Assembly: GCA_914767715.1 (NCBI GenBank)
Contig: OU612066.1
Coordinates: forward strand, 10,919,001-10,983,000
Direction of reading: 5' to 3'
Source of the DNA: Membranipora membranacea
Lineage: Eukaryota; Bryozoa; Gymnolaemata; Cheilostomatida; Membraniporidae
DNA length: 64,000 nucleotides
Below, one piece after another: positions 60,449 to 64,000 of this stretch. The notes below the pieces were generated by a model. That model made no database searches. It saw only the letters and a list, made by a program, of their open reading frames with translations, and was not told the DNA's origin. The stretch's first letter is position 1. Every line of letters begins with the position of its first letter. A program made the position numbers and the translations under genes.

Positions 60449-63054
60449 AATCTACTTTCAACAAAGCCATATTTCACAATGCCTGTCAAATATACTATTT
60501 TGCATCAAAACAGAATGGTGTCGTATAGGTAAAACAATACCAAATTGCACAAGCTAAATTCCTGGCAAGCTAGAAAAGGAAAATACATTTGTATATATTT
60601 AGCAAATTGACGGGCTGATGTTAGGTTTGCGAAATTCTCTAAGCAGTGAGTTATAGAATTTAAACCAAATAGGTCGACTGGAGCAACCATTCTGCATAGG
60701 TTACCACGTAACAAACTCCATGATAAATTTGCTTTAAATTGAATTGAATTTATTTTGGTAATCGTGTTAGAAACACATTACAATTTAGGCGTGAACCATA
60801 TCTCTCTCAGTTATTTAAAAGACGAGTACTAAAAGGCACAAAGCTGCACAAAAATCTTGATGTTCTAGTTTTTGGTATGATGTAATATTTACGATTACTT
60901 TTATAACAATTGCGTAAAATGTGTCTATCATCAGCGATAAAATGTTGAGCTAAATGTTAGGCCACTCCAAATTCATACCTTGATCTAGATGACAGTATGA
61001 AGATTTGTAGGTGGAGGGAGATGTTTTTTGTTGTTGTAAATTTTAGCCCTATAAAACAGCTGATTGATTGATTGATTTCATATATTTTGTCATGAGTATT
61101 TAAAAACACTATGATTTTAGTTCTGGGTGTAAACTGTCCATAAAGTAGTGTAAAAAGTGTAAAAATATATAGATTAAAGCAGATTGTTATAATAAAATAT
61201 GTCAGATTGTGGAAGAGCAGAGGAGGGAAAAATAAAACAGCGGCCAGAGAGTTAAAACAGGTTTGCATTTATGATGCGGACTTAAACACGATAAAACGAG
61301 TCTGTTCCCTTTGACGACCTGATCTTAGGAGCCTATTAGCACCGTGTTTTGTGGCTTCATGGCATTTTGCTGAATACTCTACATGTGGGGATAATATAGA
61401 AAAATAGCAAACATCAATTTCGACTCAATAAAAGTTCTATAAAGCTGCGTGACTAGTTTTGTATCTGCACCCAGAGCATGAAAACGCCTCACAACATATA
61501 ATCTCTGTTTAGCTTTAGGAATTAAATTATTTTTTTCTTTTAACTCCAGCTATAAGACCTAAACTCAAGTGGCTGAAAATTCTATTCTATTTTTTCTATC
61601 TCTCTCCAACTCACATGACCTTGCCACCTCATGAGTGTTTCATAATGTAATGCCACTAACTCACATTGCAAGCCATCTGAACATTGATATAACAAAGGAG
61701 TTAGAGACTCCTTGATAATAACCATGTGCCTTCACAATGTTTGTATACACATAAGCAGCCAATGACTAAAAGTAACGAGCCACGCCTCCTACCCTCCTGA
61801 GTCAAATTTTTTTATTTTAAAGGATTTTAGGTTGCCTCGCATTGATCAATCACACTACTAATTGGCCAATCAGATACTATTGTAAAATACACGATGGACG
61901 ATGAAGGATGAAGAAAAATTGTAGAGAAAGTTTTAATGTTATATTCTTTGTTCTCTTCATCCATTTTGAGTCACCACTCACCATAGGTAATAAAATTATA
62001 TATCATGCATACCATGTGCAAACATATAGGGAATTGACATGCGTTCAGGGGCATATGTTTTGTATTTTACTTGGTCAATTGACCAGGAGGTAAAACATTT
62101 TATTTTTTTACTACTATTTCTATTTCAAGCAAGTCTGAGAGGGTAAGATTTTGGGTCAAGTATTGATGATTTGTACTTATCCGGGTTTTCCGGATTTTCC
62201 GGTTTTTCCATAAGTTTTGGCAAAAAACAAACTTTTTTAGACAGCGTGAAAGGAAGCACATTGTTTGATTCTGAGTTGAGGGCGAAGTTGGAGACCTGGA
62301 AATGAATTTTCAAGCAAATCTGAGAGGGTAAGATTTTGGGTCAAATATAAATGATTTTTTTTATCCCAATTTTCTGTTTTGCAAAATACAAACCTTTTTT
62401 AGTCAGCGTGATAGGAAGCATATATTCTGATTCTGAGCTGAAGGCATAGTTGAGAACCTGGAAATTATCTTTCAAGCATATCTAAGAAGGTAAGATTTCA
62501 GGTAGAATATTGATATCTTTTCCTTTATCGGATTTCCGGTTTTTCCAAATTTTTTTGGCAAAACGCGAATTTTTTTGGTCAAAGTGATAGGAAGCATATA
62601 TTCTGCTTCTGAGTTGGGGGCGTAGTTAGGAACCTGGAAATGAAATTTCAAGCAAATCTGAGAGGGTACGATTTCGGCTCAAAAATATTGTTAATTTTTC
62701 CTTATCCGGATGTTCCGGTTATCTATTAATTTTTGCAAAATACAAACTTTTTATGTTAGCATGATAGTAAACATATTTTTCTCACCTCAATGATTAACAG
62801 GATAGCTGGGGGTTCCCCTATAGGAGGGGGGCGACTAATACGCCATTTCCTGGTTAACCCCCAATAAGTTAGAAATAAACATTTAAGTAAGTACAGTAAG
62901 TTGCTGGAGAACAGCACTGGCAGGGCAAAAACTTTATAGGAGGAAATTCGGCCTCGATACTTTAGAAAAGGCGGAAAATTTAGCACCAAAGGAGAGAGGT
63001 TTATAACGGAACTCCCTTTTGCCAAATACACAGCCCAATAAAGTATCGGTTATG

Positions 63055-63510
63055 TTTAATATAACTTAAGTAGGCATCTGATTTCCACCTGCCGTGAACC
63101 TGTATCTGAGCTGCGGCCCATCCTCTTTATCTAGCCCAAGTAGCCCCTCCATGACGGAAACAGTGCGGTGTGAGCTTTGACTTTATCCCCGCTCTACCAG
63201 CTACATACTGTAATATTTTCCCAAACTCCTGGGCGGAAACATCAAAGAGTGGTGACTCAGGGAGTTTATGCCCAAACAAATCCAGGTATTGCTGTAGCAA
63301 CAGCACTGGTTTCAAGGGTTCGCCGGAGTTGTCAACAAGTTTGACCCTAGCCTCTGTCTTAGAGTGTTTGAACAACCTCAGAGTTAAATGACAAGAGGTT
63401 TTATCCTTTGACCAATGCACATCTCCGAACAGAAGGGCATGGGAGCTAGCTGTGGTGCAAAACTCTGATGGTCAAAGAAACCAGTAAAAAGCTACTGCCA
63501 TCATGCAACG
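63055..63510 (-). pseudogene. Tyrosine recombinase fragment (DIRS- or Crypton-like) with two stop codons
   Basis: Reading the - strand from about 63510: a helix-rich MMAVAFYWFL, then TGA (63474-63472), PSEFCTTASSHALLFGDVHW, FKHSKTEARVKLVDNSGEPL, PVLLLQQYLDL, PLFDVSAQEF, and box II LTPHCFRHGGATWAR. A TAA follows (63129-63127), then the frame continues RGWAAAQIQVHGRWKSDAYL and SYIK with the expected catalytic Tyr. The H-x-x-R pair and GRWKSDAY end are the marks of tyrosine recombinases of eukaryotic mobile elements. The first stop sits where box I has its Arg (usually -FLRPSE-), consistent with CGA to TGA. Pseudogene; the rest of the element is outside the window or lost. Confidence 0.75.
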
Positions 63511-64000
63511 AAACAGGCACGTAACTCTAGGAGCAAGTATTTCAGCTGCCCTGTCAAGTCTGAGCAGATGGCTGGAAGACACAAATTATTACATTATTTA
63601 AAGTGTATATTACTAAACTACCCTGATTTCCCTCCCCTCAGCCAGATAATCCAAAAAACCTTAACACTGGTTCCCAGCAGGACTAATGCGTTGCTCAACT
63701 CTTAAAGAAGTGCTTCCCTGTGTTGTATAACTCCAGAGCCCTTTGGGGTTGCGTATTTATTATACAGATAGCTTGATAAACACAACTCAAAACTTAGCAC
63801 ACATCCAATTGTTTTACATGCAAAGCCAAACTAGCAAAAAAAAAACAGTTGATTTTGACCTTTTGGACTTCTGGCTGTAGCAACGATTATATGTCCGCAT
63901 GGACTCACCTCTAACCAGAGGGTCATCACCTCAAGTACATGAGGGTCACACATTGTTGAGAATATAGTGCAACAACTAGTGTTAGTCAACACATAGCAAA
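63511..64000. other. Unassigned right edge
   Basis: No feature recognised. It may belong to the same mobile element as the recombinase fragment. Confidence 0.3.

Larger units (their letters stand above)
55080..62770 (-). repeat. Right arm of the giant palindrome
   Basis: Reverse complement of the left arm. Right-only insertions: the foldback at 56486-57187, the element at 60111-60448 and about 150 bp near 61060-61200. The array of 230-bp repeats lies at about 55650-57440 and the 180-bp satellite at 62105-62770. A pair of poly-G tracts (55576-55588 and 55613-55622) mirrors a C11 tract at 52971, but is longer. Confidence 0.85.

Noticed and set aside
1-64000. CRISPR arrays, operons or other bacterial features
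   Set aside because: Spliced genes, satellites and eukaryotic transposons throughout; the tandem repeats have no spacer-repeat structure of the CRISPR type.

Overview
This is animal nuclear DNA, AT-rich, with short GT-AG introns (mostly 150-1000 bp), tRNA-like and inverted-repeat mobile elements, and no bacterial features. The gene set (adhesion GPCR, rhodopsin-class GPCR, multipass membrane protein, secreted C-type lectins, Ty3, P, Harbinger and tyrosine-recombinase elements) fits a marine invertebrate. A sponge or another early-branching animal is a guess from intron size and receptor divergence; the sequence does not prove it.

Left part (about 0.7-26 kb): a large + strand adhesion GPCR. 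I assembled 22 phase-consistent coding exons (3087-18733), giving about 1105 aa: signal peptide, EGF-like, pentraxin, hormone-receptor (HRM), GAIN, degenerate GPS, seven helices, and a tail ending in a PDZ-ligand-like TSV. There is a possible alternative first exon (704-781) and an alternative last exon (17892-17945). Its last intron holds a complete-ended P-superfamily transposon (14766-17823) with an 8-bp target duplication, a THAP domain and a deleted catalytic core. A second + strand gene (21309-25647, six exons, 360 aa) encodes a multipass membrane protein, possibly related to TMEM26.

Middle part (26-37.6 kb): a roughly 180-bp satellite, a frameshifted rhodopsin-class GPCR (28288-30261, - strand), and a decayed Harbinger transposon (transposase 34.2-37.5 kb on -, Myb-like accessory fragments 31.9-33.0 kb on +), plus small TTAA-flanked elements.

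Right part (37.6-62.8 kb): a giant interrupted palindrome. Left arm 37.6-54.0 kb and right arm 55.1-62.8 kb are near-identical inverted copies, folded around an inverted repeat near 54.5 kb. Each arm carries a complete C-type lectin gene (49267-50574 on -, 58229-59543 on +), so the two genes stand head to head. Each arm also has private insertions, and the other arm then shows the empty site. The largest is a 7.8-kb terminal-inverted-repeat element (41264-49030, TGA duplication), which itself contains a Ty3-type LTR retrotransposon (41629-47024) whose 3' LTR is interrupted by a TTAA-flanked element. At the far right edge is a tyrosine recombinase (about 63055-63510, -) with two nonsense codons, one at the usual position of a catalytic arginine.

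Exon borders come from reading splice sites and phases by eye. Most should be right to within a base or two, but none is supported by RNA.
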